A stretch of DNA of 64,000 bases from positions 1 through 64,000 of the forward strand of contig NZ_JAFFZO010000026.1 in the NCBI RefSeq assembly GCF_016924145.1. The letters run 5' to 3'. This DNA is from Amphritea pacifica. Its GTDB lineage: Bacteria; Pseudomonadota; Gammaproteobacteria; Pseudomonadales; Balneatricaceae. The notes under the pieces were generated by a model. It made no database searches. It was not told the origin of the DNA and saw only the letters and a list, made by a program, of their open reading frames with translations. How positions within the stretch are numbered: position 1 is the stretch's first letter; each line of letters opens with the position of its first letter. This document shows positions 18,907-27,255 of this stretch, piece after piece. The translations under genes and the position numbers were made by a program.

Positions 18907-19365
18907 TTATCCTACAGACTCAATAACCCTTAGTTTCGCAGTTATAAAATCAGTGTGTGAGACGTAGATCAGGTCGGCGATGCGCCGGATCACATGCTCT
19001 TCATAATGGTGCAGCTCGCCATCAGCATAGGCTACCCGCCAGAGATTTTCAATCAGTGAAATCTTCTCCTCAGGGCTACATATCTCGTTAATCTGTGAGG
19101 TAAAGCGGAAGTAATCGGTGGCGTCCCGCTGTGCTTTTTCTGCCTGTTTCAATAGCTCGTCTGCAGTGATCTGATCCAGGGAAAAACTTGTTTTCAAGAC
19201 CTCCAGCAATGTTTTTTGCTCTTCAGGTTTACGCTCATAATCTGACAGCAGCACTTCAACCATCAGTGCGGCCGATGCCAGGGAGATAATCGCCTGTGGA
19301 TCGCTGGGAGCGTCGCTCTCTGGCGGCAGGAAGGTTTCCAGAAAAGACATGAACTTTGTCATCAT
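18907..19365 (-). CDS. TerB-like protein of unknown function
   Basis: 152 residues from ATG 19365, chosen because GGAG is correctly spaced before it; an alternative start lies 30 bases upstream. The helical pattern with LMVEVLLSDYERKPEEQ and LWRVAYADGELHHYEEHVIRRIADLIYVS is that of the TerB/DjlA-N family (paired acidic and histidine residues that bind metal). TerB-type domains occur in tellurite resistance and stress proteins, but lone copies have no settled role. It is divergent from the emrR-like gene and could share its operator region. Confidence 0.75.
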   Translation of the reverse strand: MMTKFMSFLETFLPPESDAPSDPQAIISLASAALMVEVLLSDYERKPEEQKTLLEVLKTSFSLDQITADELLKQAEKAQRDATDYFRFTSQINEICSPEEKISLIENLWRVAYADGELHHYEEHVIRRIADLIYVSHTDFITAKLRVIESVG

Positions 19366-19465
19366 CGTACATTCTCCATTACATCGGGTAGACAAGTGAA
19401 CCTCCTACTTAGTTCATTGTGTCGTTCGGAACGGTTTCGTGGCTGCTTATTTTGACAAATATTAG

Positions 19466-19507
19466 CTGCCATGGCAGTATTTGTCATTACAATGTCTGCC
19501 TAGGCAG
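19466..19507. promoter_or_regulatory. Two 12-bp palindromic operators, likely for the MarR-type regulator
   Basis: CTGCCATGGCAG (19466-19477) and CTGCCTAGGCAG (19496-19507) are each perfect palindromes differing only in the two central bases; their centres are exactly 30 bp apart. The first is nested in a wider inverted repeat, TGACAAATA...TATTTGTCA, whose left arm overlaps a perfect -35 box TTGACA (19452-19457). They lie between the TerB-like gene and the emrR-like gene. Confidence 0.7.
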
Positions 19508-19536
19508 GTATATCGGTTTTTTTGAGAGAGTAAACG

Positions 19537-20016
19537 ATGATCCACTACACCGAAGACAGCGTGCCCACCCGCCTGAGTATTGCCCATCTGATCTTTTTGC
19601 TGAACCAGCATAAGGACCGGTTGCTGGAGAAATACCTCAAGCCTTTCAATATCACTGGCGCTCAGTTTCGGGTGATGCGGCTGATTTTGGTGGAACAGGT
19701 GGATACCCCTTCAGAGTTGACCCGTTTGCTTTCAATCGATAGTGGAGCCATGACCCGCATGCTTGACCGGCTTGAGCAGCGTAATTTACTGGTCAGAGAG
19801 CGCTGTCCCAATGACCGGCGACAGGTACGTCTTAAACCGACGCAAGAGGGGATAGAGCTGAGTCAGGAAGTTCATGGGCTGGCCGCGGATCTGCTGAATG
19901 AGCTGACCGGTGAGCTGAGCAGTGATGAGCTGAGTGAACTGTACCGCATCATCCGAAAAATTCTGGCGCCTACCGGGTTGATGGATGAGTGGAATAAACA
20001 GGTGGAGCCAGAGTGA
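19537..20016 (+). CDS. emrR: MarR-family transcriptional regulator (EmrR/MprA-like)
   Basis: 159 residues. The winged-helix core is seen in SELTRLLSIDSGAMTRMLDRLEQRNLLVRERCPNDRRQVRLKPTQEG (about residues 62-108): recognition helix then the DRR wing. EmrR represses its own operon and is released by uncouplers and other drugs. Preceded by GAGAG and by two palindromic operators, and followed by emrA- and emrB-like genes, so local autorepression is likely. The symbol rests on context and family rather than a full comparison. Confidence 0.85.
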   Translation: MIHYTEDSVPTRLSIAHLIFLLNQHKDRLLEKYLKPFNITGAQFRVMRLILVEQVDTPSELTRLLSIDSGAMTRMLDRLEQRNLLVRERCPNDRRQVRLKPTQEGIELSQEVHGLAADLLNELTGELSSDELSELYRIIRKILAPTGLMDEWNKQVEPE

Positions 20017-20067
20017 CGCTGTCCGCAGCGCTAGCGTCAGAGTTAAGAATTAAGTGGAACAGATGCG

Positions 20068-21273
20068 ATGAGTGAAGCGATAGAGCAGGCGGAAAAGCAA
20101 CCTGAGCCTGTAAAAAAGAGCCGCCGGGTATTATTAAGCAGCCTGTTTTTAGTGGTGCTGGTCACCGGGGGGGCTGTGTTTGGTTATGAGTATCTCTATG
20201 GCCGTTTTTATGAGGATACAGAAGACGCCTATGTTGATGGGGACCGGGTACAGATCGGTTCGCAGATAAGTGGTACGGTGGTGCGTATTAATGTTGATGA
20301 TGGCGACTATGTGGAGCAGGGGCAGGTGTTGGTTGAGCTGGACCCCAGTGATACGACGATCGCTCTGGAGCAGGCGAAAGCCGATCTGGCAACCGCGGTG
20401 CGTCAGGTGCGCGGTCTGTTTGCCAGCGTCGATAATTATCGCGCCCAGGTGGAGACCCGCAAGCTTCAGTTACAACAGGCACGGAGTGATTTTAATCGCC
20501 GGCGCAAACTGGGTTCGGCGGGTGCTCTGTCAGAGGAGGCGATGTCGCACTCCCGTGATGCCCTTGGTGAGGCGGAGAACGCCCTGACCAGTGCTCAGCA
20601 GCAGTTAAACAGTACCCTGGCGCTGGTCGAGGATACGACCATCGCAACGCACCCCTCGGTCCAGACAGCGGCAGCCGCGCTGCATCAGGCGTATATCAAC
20701 TATGCCCGCACTCATCTGGTGGCACCGGTGAGCGGTTATGTGGCGATGCGCAGTGTCCAGCCGGGTTCCCGGGTAGAACCGGGCCAGCCGCTGATGGCGG
20801 TGGTTCCTCTGGATCAGTTATGGATCAGCGCTAATTTCAAAGAGACTCAGATGCGCAAGATGCAGATAGGTCAGCCTGTTGATGTGGTTGCCGATCTGTA
20901 TGGCGATGAGGTTCACTATCAGGGACGGATCGAGAGCCTGGGGGTGGGGACCGGCGGCGCGTTCTCTCTGTTGCCGGCGCAGAACGCCAGTGGCAACTGG
21001 ATCAAGATTGTTCAGCGGGTGCCGGTGAGAATCGGTTTGAAAAGTGATGAGCTGCAACAGCATCCGCTGCGTATCGGGATGTCGACTCAGGTGCAGGTCG
21101 ATCTGCGCCGGCAGGATGGTGAGGTGTTGGCAACAAGGCCCCATCGGCAAGCCCGTTATACCACCGATGTCTATGAACATCGGTTTCAGGAAGCGGATCT
21201 GCTGGCTGCCCAGCTGATCCGGGATAATAGTGCCGACCAGCACCCCGCTGCTGAGGTGACACTGACCCGATGA
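20068..21273 (+). CDS. emrA: EmrA-like membrane fusion protein of a multidrug efflux pump
   Basis: 401 residues. A short cytoplasmic N-terminus, one membrane segment (VLLSSLFLVVLVTGGAVFGY), then the HlyD-family periplasmic part: EDAYVDGDRVQIGSQISGTVVRINVDDGDYVEQGQVLVELDPSD is the first half of the lipoyl domain. A coiled-coil hairpin (about residues 100-210) and THLVAPVSGYVAMRSVQPGSRVEPGQPLMAVVPLDQLWI follow. It links the inner-membrane transporter to an outer-membrane channel; no TolC gene is nearby. The stop overlaps the emrB start (ATGA). Confidence 0.93.
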   Translation: MSEAIEQAEKQPEPVKKSRRVLLSSLFLVVLVTGGAVFGYEYLYGRFYEDTEDAYVDGDRVQIGSQISGTVVRINVDDGDYVEQGQVLVELDPSDTTIALEQAKADLATAVRQVRGLFASVDNYRAQVETRKLQLQQARSDFNRRRKLGSAGALSEEAMSHSRDALGEAENALTSAQQQLNSTLALVEDTTIATHPSVQTAAAALHQAYINYARTHLVAPVSGYVAMRSVQPGSRVEPGQPLMAVVPLDQLWISANFKETQMRKMQIGQPVDVVADLYGDEVHYQGRIESLGVGTGGAFSLLPAQNASGNWIKIVQRVPVRIGLKSDELQQHPLRIGMSTQVQVDLRRQDGEVLATRPHRQARYTTDVYEHRFQEADLLAAQLIRDNSADQHPAAEVTLTR

Positions 21274-22781
21274 GTAACGCCGGATTCATGCCGTCAAACC
21301 GGGTGCTCTGCACCATCGGACTGGCGCTGGCGACCTTTATGCAGGTGCTGGACACTACCATCGCCAACGTTGCCCTGACATCGATTACCGGGAATCTGGG
21401 TGCCAGCAGTGAGCAGGGCACCTGGGTGATCACCTCATTTGCCGTGTGTAATGCGATCGCACTGCCGCTAACCGGGTGGATGGCGCGGCGTATTGGTGAG
21501 GTCCGGCTGTTTATTGGCTCGGTATGTCTGTTTATCTTTACCTCCTTTCTGTGCGGCATCGCAACATCGCTGCCTGAACTGGTATTTTTCCGCGCATTGC
21601 AGGGGTTTGTTGCCGGTCCCCTCTATCCCATCGCCCAGACGCTGCTGATATCGATCTATCCACCCGCCCGGCGGGGCATGGCGCTGGCATTGCTGGCGAT
21701 GGTGGCTGTGGTGGCACCGATTCTGGGGCCTATTTCGGGGGGCTGGCTAACCGATAACTACTCCTGGCCGTGGATCTTCTTTATCAATCTGCCCATCGGC
21801 CTGTTTGCCATGCTGGTTGTCTGGTCGCAGCTGGGCAAACGTCAGGATGAGACCAAAAAGGTGCCGATTGACTATGTTGGACTGGCGCTGTTAGTGCTGG
21901 GAGTCGGGATGCTGCAGGTGGTGCTGGATAAAGGTAATGACCTGGACTGGTTTGAGTCAGACTTTGTGCTCTATGGGGCGGCGGTCGCCGTGGTGTCACT
22001 GATCGCTATGGTGATCTGGGAGCTGACCGAAAAGCATCCGGTGATCAATTTGCGCTTATTCCGTCACCGTAATTTTACTTTTGGCACAATTGCTCTGGTG
22101 CTTGGCTATTCCACATTTTTTGGTCTTAATCTGTTGTTGCCGGTCTGGTTGCAGACGCAGCTGGGTTATACCGCTGTGTGGGCCGGGCTGGCCGCGGCCC
22201 CGATCGGGATTGTGCCGGTCATTCTGTCGCCGGTGGTGGGCCGGTTTGGTCACCGGGTGGATATGCGGTTGCTCACCAGCCTGGCGTTTCTGGCGATGTC
22301 ACTGTCGAGTTTTGCCCGGGCGGCGTTTTCCATCGATATTGATTACTACCATATCGCTATGGTACAGCTGGGAATGGGCTTGGGGGTGGCGCTGTTCTTT
22401 ATGCCAGCGACAACGATTCTGCTCTCCAGTCTGTCACATGAGGAGATCGCTGATGGCTCAGGTCTGGCGACCTTTTTACGGGTACTGGGCGGGAGTTTTG
22501 CATCATCGCTGACCACCTGGTGGTGGCACCGTCAGGCGGCGGTTGAACATGCGTTGCTGACAGAGCATATCACCGCTTATAGTCCGCAAACCCAGCACTA
22601 TCTGGAGCTGCTCGGCGGACCCTCGCTACAAAATTATGCCCGTATCGAACATCTGATTGAGGGGCAGGCGTATATGATCTCGACCGTGGATTATTTTGCT
22701 CTGCTGGGGTGGATCTTTCTGGCACTGATGGCGGCGGTCTGGTTTGCCAAACCGCCGTTCAGTTCTGCCCGGGGCCGTTAA
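21270..22781 (+). CDS. emrB: EmrB-like MFS drug transporter (DHA2, 14 segments)
   Basis: 503 residues, very hydrophobic. TFMQVLDTTIANVALTSITG is the DHA2 motif D1 in the first segment; GWMARRIGEVRLFIGSVCLF is motif A, and LALLAMVAVVAPILGPISGGWL corresponds to motif C of drug/proton antiporters. Together with EmrA it would export hydrophobic drugs using the proton gradient. Translationally coupled to emrA by a 4-base overlap. It is convergent with the oxygenase gene that follows; no strong terminator was found in the 36-base gap. Confidence 0.94.
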   Translation: MSNAGFMPSNRVLCTIGLALATFMQVLDTTIANVALTSITGNLGASSEQGTWVITSFAVCNAIALPLTGWMARRIGEVRLFIGSVCLFIFTSFLCGIATSLPELVFFRALQGFVAGPLYPIAQTLLISIYPPARRGMALALLAMVAVVAPILGPISGGWLTDNYSWPWIFFINLPIGLFAMLVVWSQLGKRQDETKKVPIDYVGLALLVLGVGMLQVVLDKGNDLDWFESDFVLYGAAVAVVSLIAMVIWELTEKHPVINLRLFRHRNFTFGTIALVLGYSTFFGLNLLLPVWLQTQLGYTAVWAGLAAAPIGIVPVILSPVVGRFGHRVDMRLLTSLAFLAMSLSSFARAAFSIDIDYYHIAMVQLGMGLGVALFFMPATTILLSSLSHEEIADGSGLATFLRVLGGSFASSLTTWWWHRQAAVEHALLTEHITAYSPQTQHYLELLGGPSLQNYARIEHLIEGQAYMISTVDYFALLGWIFLALMAAVWFAKPPFSSARGR

Positions 22782-22817
22782 TCTTGCGGCTGCCGAAGGA
22801 TCACACCGAAGGCCACT

Positions 22818-23780
22818 TCAGGTGGTCTCTTCAGCCCGGTAGGCGTAGGTGTTGTTGAAGCAGTAGATCATCCACTCGCCTGCAGAGATGGGTTGATATT
22901 TCGGCGTTTCACCCGGGGCGCAGCAGTTTTCCAGACAGCTGACATCGGTATCAAAGTCTGGCTCGACAAAGAACGGCATCGAGTATCGTTCCCGTCCGCT
23001 GGGGCTGAAAACCCGATGAGGTGTCGACTTGTAACGGTCGTTACTCCAGCGCGCCATCATATTGCCGATGTTGATAACAAAGGCATCTTCGACCGGTGGC
23101 GCGTCGATCCATTCCCCCGTTGTGTCCTGTACCTGCAAACCACCCGTTTCATCCTGCCAGAGGATGGTGATGCAGCCATAATCGGTATGGGCACCCGCAC
23201 CGATATGTCTCTCGCCATTATCCAGAGGCACTTCGGGATAGTGGATAAAACGCAGTACACTCAATGGATGCTCAAACTTGTCGGAAAAAAAAGCCCTGTC
23301 GATACCTAAGGCCATTGCCAGTGCGCTGAGAATCGTTTTACCCAGCTCCAGCATATCCCAATAGTGGCGCTCCATTTTTTGCTGGAAACAGGCAGGCAAC
23401 TGAGGATACTGATTGGGTCCGTAGAGTGGCCGGTCCGGTCCGATCAGCGGATGATCTGGTGCCAGATTCAGTCCCATATCAAAGGTCTCTTTGATATCCC
23501 CGGGGCGCTCAGGATCCAGCTGCTCCGCTTTCATCCTGCCATAGCCCCGATGGTTGGCAGACCGGGTAATATCGATCTTTACCTTCTCGGCTTCCGGGAG
23601 GGCGAAAAAGGCTTTCGACAGCTCACGCATCTCGTTTATGCGGGCTTTACTGATAGGGTGACCCTGAATATAGAAAAAACCACTTTCCCGGCAGGCGCTA
23701 TCAATCGCTCGGGCGATTTGCAGTTTCGCCGCTTCATCATCGGAATATAAACTGGCGATATTGATCAGAGGAATATTCAT
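22818..23780 (-). CDS. 2-oxoglutarate/Fe(II)-dependent oxygenase, isopenicillin N synthase-like
   Basis: 320 residues. The N-terminal DIOX_N region (IDSACRESGFFYIQGH, about 26-41) and the double-stranded beta-helix with iron ligands H198 and D200 (GAHTDYGCITIL) and H255 (STPHRV) are intact. R265 (RYS) would bind the 2-oxoglutarate carboxylate. This family hydroxylates or desaturates small molecules. It is last in the minus-strand series after the BMP transporter binding protein, 95 bases downstream, so its substrate may be the imported compound or a product of it. True substrate unknown. Confidence 0.88.
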   Translation of the reverse strand: MNIPLINIASLYSDDEAAKLQIARAIDSACRESGFFYIQGHPISKARINEMRELSKAFFALPEAEKVKIDITRSANHRGYGRMKAEQLDPERPGDIKETFDMGLNLAPDHPLIGPDRPLYGPNQYPQLPACFQQKMERHYWDMLELGKTILSALAMALGIDRAFFSDKFEHPLSVLRFIHYPEVPLDNGERHIGAGAHTDYGCITILWQDETGGLQVQDTTGEWIDAPPVEDAFVINIGNMMARWSNDRYKSTPHRVFSPSGRERYSMPFFVEPDFDTDVSCLENCCAPGETPKYQPISAGEWMIYCFNNTYAYRAEETT

Positions 23781-23812
23781 AAGGGTTTGTAAACAACAGT
23801 TGGTGAATCCAG

Positions 23813-23839
23813 CCTCCCGCTATCGGCGATAGCGGGAGG
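23813..23839. other. 12-bp perfect intercistronic hairpin
   Basis: CCTCCCGCTATC (23813-23824), loop GGC, GATAGCGGGAGG (23828-23839) lies between the BMP binding-protein gene and the oxygenase gene, with no T-run on either strand. Such hairpins at the 3' end of binding-protein genes stabilise the upstream mRNA and lower expression of the downstream gene. Confidence 0.7.
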
Positions 23840-23875
23840 TGTTGTAGGTGTCGCTATTTAATAATCAGGTGAGTC

Positions 23876-24967
23876 TTACTTAGGGATCTCAGACGTGATG
23901 CCCTCAACGTACCAGTTCATTTTTTCCAGATCTTCATAGTTCAGGCGCTCGCCCTCAGCAACAACCAGCTCGCCCGCCTGATTTTTGATCGGTCCGGCAA
24001 ACGGATAAACGCTGCCATCTTTAATGCCCGCAATCAGCTCTTTTGCATGGGCAACAACATCTGCGGGGATGCTTTCATTAAACCCTGGGATCACAATCGA
24101 TCCCTCTTTCATCCCTTCGACATTGGCTTTCGCTTCCCAGGTGCCATCCATAACCGCTTTAACGGTTCTGATGTAGTGGGGGCCCCACTCATCAACAACC
24201 GACAGCAGGTGGGCGTTGGGGCCGAAGGAGGACATATCAGAGGCCTGGCCTACCGCGTAGATACCACGGCGTTCTGCTGCCTGCATCGCTGCCGGGCTGT
24301 CCGTATGCTGCAGAATAACGTCAACTCCCTGATCCATCATGGCGTTGGCCGCGTCAGCCTCTTTACCCGGATCAAACCAGCTGTTTACCCAGATGACTTT
24401 GAGTTCCGCTGCGGGGTTGTATTTGTTCAGTGCCAGCTGTACCGCATTGATATCGCGAATAACCTCTGGAATAGGGAAGGAGGCAATATAGCCGATCTTA
24501 TTGCTCCTGGTCACCTGAGAGGCGACGTAACCGGCAACATAACGTCCTTCGAAAGTTTTGGAGATATAGGTGCCCAGGTTCTTCGCCATCTTGTAGCCGG
24601 TGGCATGTTCAAAGACAACATTGGGGAACTGCTTAGCGACTTTCAGCGTTGGGTTCATAAAGCCGAACGAGGTGGTGAAGATCAGGTTGTGGCCTGTTTT
24701 CGCCAGGTTATAGATCACCCGCTGGGCATCAGCCCCCTCGGCAACGTTTTCGACGTAGGTGGTCTGAACTTTATCTCCAAACTCCGCTTCAACGGATTTG
24801 CGTCCCTGATCATGCTGGTATGACCAGCCGTGGTCACCAATCGGGCCGACATAAACAAAGCCAACTTTGAGCGGATCGGCGGCCTGAGCTGAAAGGGTCG
24901 AGAGTGCTGACAAGCACACACCGGCAGCAAGACCGGTAACCAGTTTGTTAAATTGACGACGTTTCAT
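23876..24967 (-). CDS. BMP-family ABC transporter substrate-binding protein (nucleoside/nucleobase type)
   Basis: 363 residues from ATG 24967, chosen for the AGGAG site and the signal peptide. The N-terminus MKRRQFNKLVTGLAAGVCLS carries a twin-arginine-like motif (RRQFNK) and ends at AQA before ADPLKVGFVYVGPIGDHGWS. The family pattern (GHNLIFTTSFGFMNP, FEHATGYK, GRYVAGYVAS, QHTDSPAAMQAAE) is that of the PnrA/BMP group, which binds nucleosides or purines in the periplasm. Expressed separately from the permease genes, with two RutR-box-like sites upstream. Confidence 0.93.
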   Translation of the reverse strand: MKRRQFNKLVTGLAAGVCLSALSTLSAQAADPLKVGFVYVGPIGDHGWSYQHDQGRKSVEAEFGDKVQTTYVENVAEGADAQRVIYNLAKTGHNLIFTTSFGFMNPTLKVAKQFPNVVFEHATGYKMAKNLGTYISKTFEGRYVAGYVASQVTRSNKIGYIASFPIPEVIRDINAVQLALNKYNPAAELKVIWVNSWFDPGKEADAANAMMDQGVDVILQHTDSPAAMQAAERRGIYAVGQASDMSSFGPNAHLLSVVDEWGPHYIRTVKAVMDGTWEAKANVEGMKEGSIVIPGFNESIPADVVAHAKELIAGIKDGSVYPFAGPIKNQAGELVVAEGERLNYEDLEKMNWYVEGITSEIPK

Positions 24968-25010
24968 GCGTCCATCTCCTGTTGAGTCATTTGGTTTGAC
25001 TGGCAAAAAG

Positions 25011-25026
25011 TTGACCTGTTGGTCAG
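25011..25026. promoter_or_regulatory. RutR-box-like operator 1 (BMP gene)
   Basis: TTGACCTGTTGGTCAG fits the pattern TGACC-N4-GGTCA and closely resembles the RutR consensus TTGACCA-N2-TGGTCAA. It is 44 bases upstream of the BMP gene start. A RutR-like TetR regulator is encoded 4 kb away at the head of the same cluster. Confidence 0.7.
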
Positions 25027-25048
25027 CTGTTATTGTTTAAGCAAAAAT

Positions 25049-25064
25049 CTGACCAATTAGTCAT
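25049..25064. promoter_or_regulatory. RutR-box-like operator 2 (BMP gene)
   Basis: CTGACCAATTAGTCAT, centred 38 bp from operator 1, has one mismatch in the right half. The flanks (TTAAGCAAAAA on the left, TTTTG on the right) recur around the operator at 28889-28904. Confidence 0.65.
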
Positions 25065-25214
25065 ATTTTGGTTGTCCCGTTGTTATCCACTCAACCCGCT
25101 GAACAGGGCTTGCCCAGGGGGCATCGAATGGGTAAGGTTGCCTTATTCTGGTGCATGGGTTCTGTGATTGCTTTAATTCAGATCACAAAAACCGAGCATC
25201 CCTAAATTCAGGTG

Positions 25215-26141
25215 TTAGCCTCTGGCATGAAACGGATTCCCCAGCGACATCGGTGCCACCAGCCGACTGCGGGTCTGATTACTGGACAGAATCACCAGTA
25301 CTACCACTGTAGCTAAATAGGGGAGTATCGCCAGCAGGTTGGGCGAAACCGCAAAGCCCAGTCCCTGAAATACCAGGTGTAGGATGCTGGCCAGGCCAAA
25401 TAGCCAAGCGCCTAAGAGTACGCGTTCTGCTTTCCAACTGGCAAACACGACCAGTGCCAGGGCGATCCAGCCGCGTCCGGCGGACATATTTTCTGCCCAC
25501 AGCGGGGTATACGCCAGCGACAGATAGCCTCCCGCCAGCCCCGCCATCGCTCCACCAAAGATGATCGCCAGATAGCGGGTTTTGAAGACCGGGAGACCAA
25601 TAGCATTGGCTGCGTGAGGGTTCTCCCCCACCGCTTTGAGGACCAGCCCCGGGCGGGAGTGGTTGATAAACCAGTAAACGGCGCCGAACAGAATAAAGGA
25701 GAGATAGACGATCAGGTCCTGGCCAAACAGCATCCGGCCAATGATGGGCAGGTCGGTCAGTACCGGGATAAAGACAGGGTCCAGACCCTCAATGGGTTTG
25801 CCAACAAATTCACTGCCGATAAATGCTGACAAACCGGTTCCAAAGATGGTCAGCGCCAGTCCGGTAGCAACCTGATTAGCGCTGAGTTCCATGGTGATCA
25901 GACCGAAAATAAGTGACATCAGCACGCCTGCCACCATCGCCAGAATAAATCCAAGTAGCAGGCTGCCAGACAGCAGAGTGACGATAAAGCCGACCACGGC
26001 CCCCATCAGCATCATGCCCTCCTGGCCAAGATTCAGCACGCCACTTTTTTCACACACCAGCTCTCCCAGCGCCACGATTAGCAACGGTGTTCCCGTACGG
26101 ATCATGGCGTAGAGTATATTGGTAATCAGATCTATATCCAT
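25215..26141 (-). CDS. ABC transporter permease, BMP system (YufQ/NupQ-like)
   Basis: 308 residues with about eight hydrophobic segments. Motifs GELVCEKSGVLNLGQEGMMLMGAVVGF at the start and ENPHAANAIGLPVFKTRYLAIIFGGAMAGLAGGYLS are typical of the branched-chain/BPD_transp_2 permease family used by nucleoside importers. It follows the other permease gene after 4 bases. The stop is 247 bases before the BMP gene start, and that gap carries the BMP promoter region. Confidence 0.9.
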   Translation of the reverse strand: MDIDLITNILYAMIRTGTPLLIVALGELVCEKSGVLNLGQEGMMLMGAVVGFIVTLLSGSLLLGFILAMVAGVLMSLIFGLITMELSANQVATGLALTIFGTGLSAFIGSEFVGKPIEGLDPVFIPVLTDLPIIGRMLFGQDLIVYLSFILFGAVYWFINHSRPGLVLKAVGENPHAANAIGLPVFKTRYLAIIFGGAMAGLAGGYLSLAYTPLWAENMSAGRGWIALALVVFASWKAERVLLGAWLFGLASILHLVFQGLGFAVSPNLLAILPYLATVVVLVILSSNQTRSRLVAPMSLGNPFHARG

Positions 26142-26145
26142 GGGG

Positions 26146-27255
26146 TTATCCTCGGGTCTCAGACGCTAAAGGTGTTAAGGGCGCACTGGTTTTTACTTTT
26201 CTGGGGTTGAGGCGTATCCGGAATGAGATCAGCACATCGCAGGCCAGCAGATAAAACAGCAGCATACCCTGAAACAGCCCGGTGAGTGCCAGCGGTAATC
26301 CAAGGCTGATCTGCGCCATCTCGCCCCCCATATACAGCAGAGCCATCAGCAGACTGGCCAGCAATATCCCCAGCGGGTGCAGGCGGCCCAGAAACGCCAC
26401 GATAATGGCGGCATAACCGTATCCGGGCGAGATCTGCGGGATCAGTTGGCCAATGGGGCCGGTCACTTCGCCGACGCCCGCCAGGCCTGCTAGTCCACCG
26501 CTCAGCAATAGCGCAAAGTAGGTCAGTCGTTTCTCTTTAAAGCCTGACAGTCGTGCGGCTCCGGCATCCATCCCCATCACTTTGATCTGAAAGCCGTAGA
26601 AACTGCGGCTCATCAGAACCCAGACGGCAACCACTGCCAACAGTGCCAGCGCCATCCCAAAATGTACCCGGGTGCCCTCAATTAAAACCGGTAACAGGGC
26701 AGAATCACCAAACAGAGCTGATTCGGGAAAGTTGAATCCTTCCGGGTCTTTCAGTGGCCCATGAACCGCCCAGAGCAGAATGTTGAGGGCGATATAGTTC
26801 ATCATAATGGTGGTCAGGATCTCATTGGTATGGAAGCGCACTTTGAGGATTGCCGCGATACCCGCCCAGAACATACCGCCCAGGATCCCGGCGATCAGGA
26901 CGATGGGGAGAACCCAGAAGCCCTCTGCTTCAATCAGCTGCAGGGCGATATAACTGCCGAACAGGCCGCCCATCAACAGCTGCCCTTCGGCGCCGATATT
27001 CCAGATTTTTGCCTTGAAAACCACCGACAGGCCGATGGCACAGAGCAGTATCGGCGCGGTTTTAACGCAGAGCTCGGCAATCCCGTGGGTATCAGAGATC
27101 GGAACGTAGAGAATTGTGATCAGCGCTTCCACAGGATCAACGTTCAGCAGGGTGAACAATAGTAAACCGGTCAGCATCGTCAGTAACGCCGCCAATACCG
27201 GTGAAAGATAGGCCATGGTGGCAGAGCGTTCGCCGCGGGGTTCGAGTTTAATCAT
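26146..27255 (-). CDS. ABC transporter permease, BMP system (YufP/NupP-like)
   Basis: 369 residues, strongly hydrophobic. IWNIGAEGQLLMGGLFGSYIAL and the GMDAGAARLSGFKEKRLTYFALLLSGGLAGLAGV segment are the conserved cytoplasmic loop regions of this permease type. It forms the membrane channel with the adjacent permease. The start overlaps the ATPase stop by 4 bases (ATGA), which implies coupled translation. Confidence 0.9.
   Translation of the reverse strand: MIKLEPRGERSATMAYLSPVLAALLTMLTGLLLFTLLNVDPVEALITILYVPISDTHGIAELCVKTAPILLCAIGLSVVFKAKIWNIGAEGQLLMGGLFGSYIALQLIEAEGFWVLPIVLIAGILGGMFWAGIAAILKVRFHTNEILTTIMMNYIALNILLWAVHGPLKDPEGFNFPESALFGDSALLPVLIEGTRVHFGMALALLAVVAVWVLMSRSFYGFQIKVMGMDAGAARLSGFKEKRLTYFALLLSGGLAGLAGVGEVTGPIGQLIPQISPGYGYAAIIVAFLGRLHPLGILLASLLMALLYMGGEMAQISLGLPLALTGLFQGMLLFYLLACDVLISFRIRLNPRKVKTSAPLTPLASETRG

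Noticed and set aside
25163-25187. A CRP-type site (TGTGAT...ATCACA)
   Set aside because: The arms are 13 bases apart, far from the N6 spacing of CRP sites.
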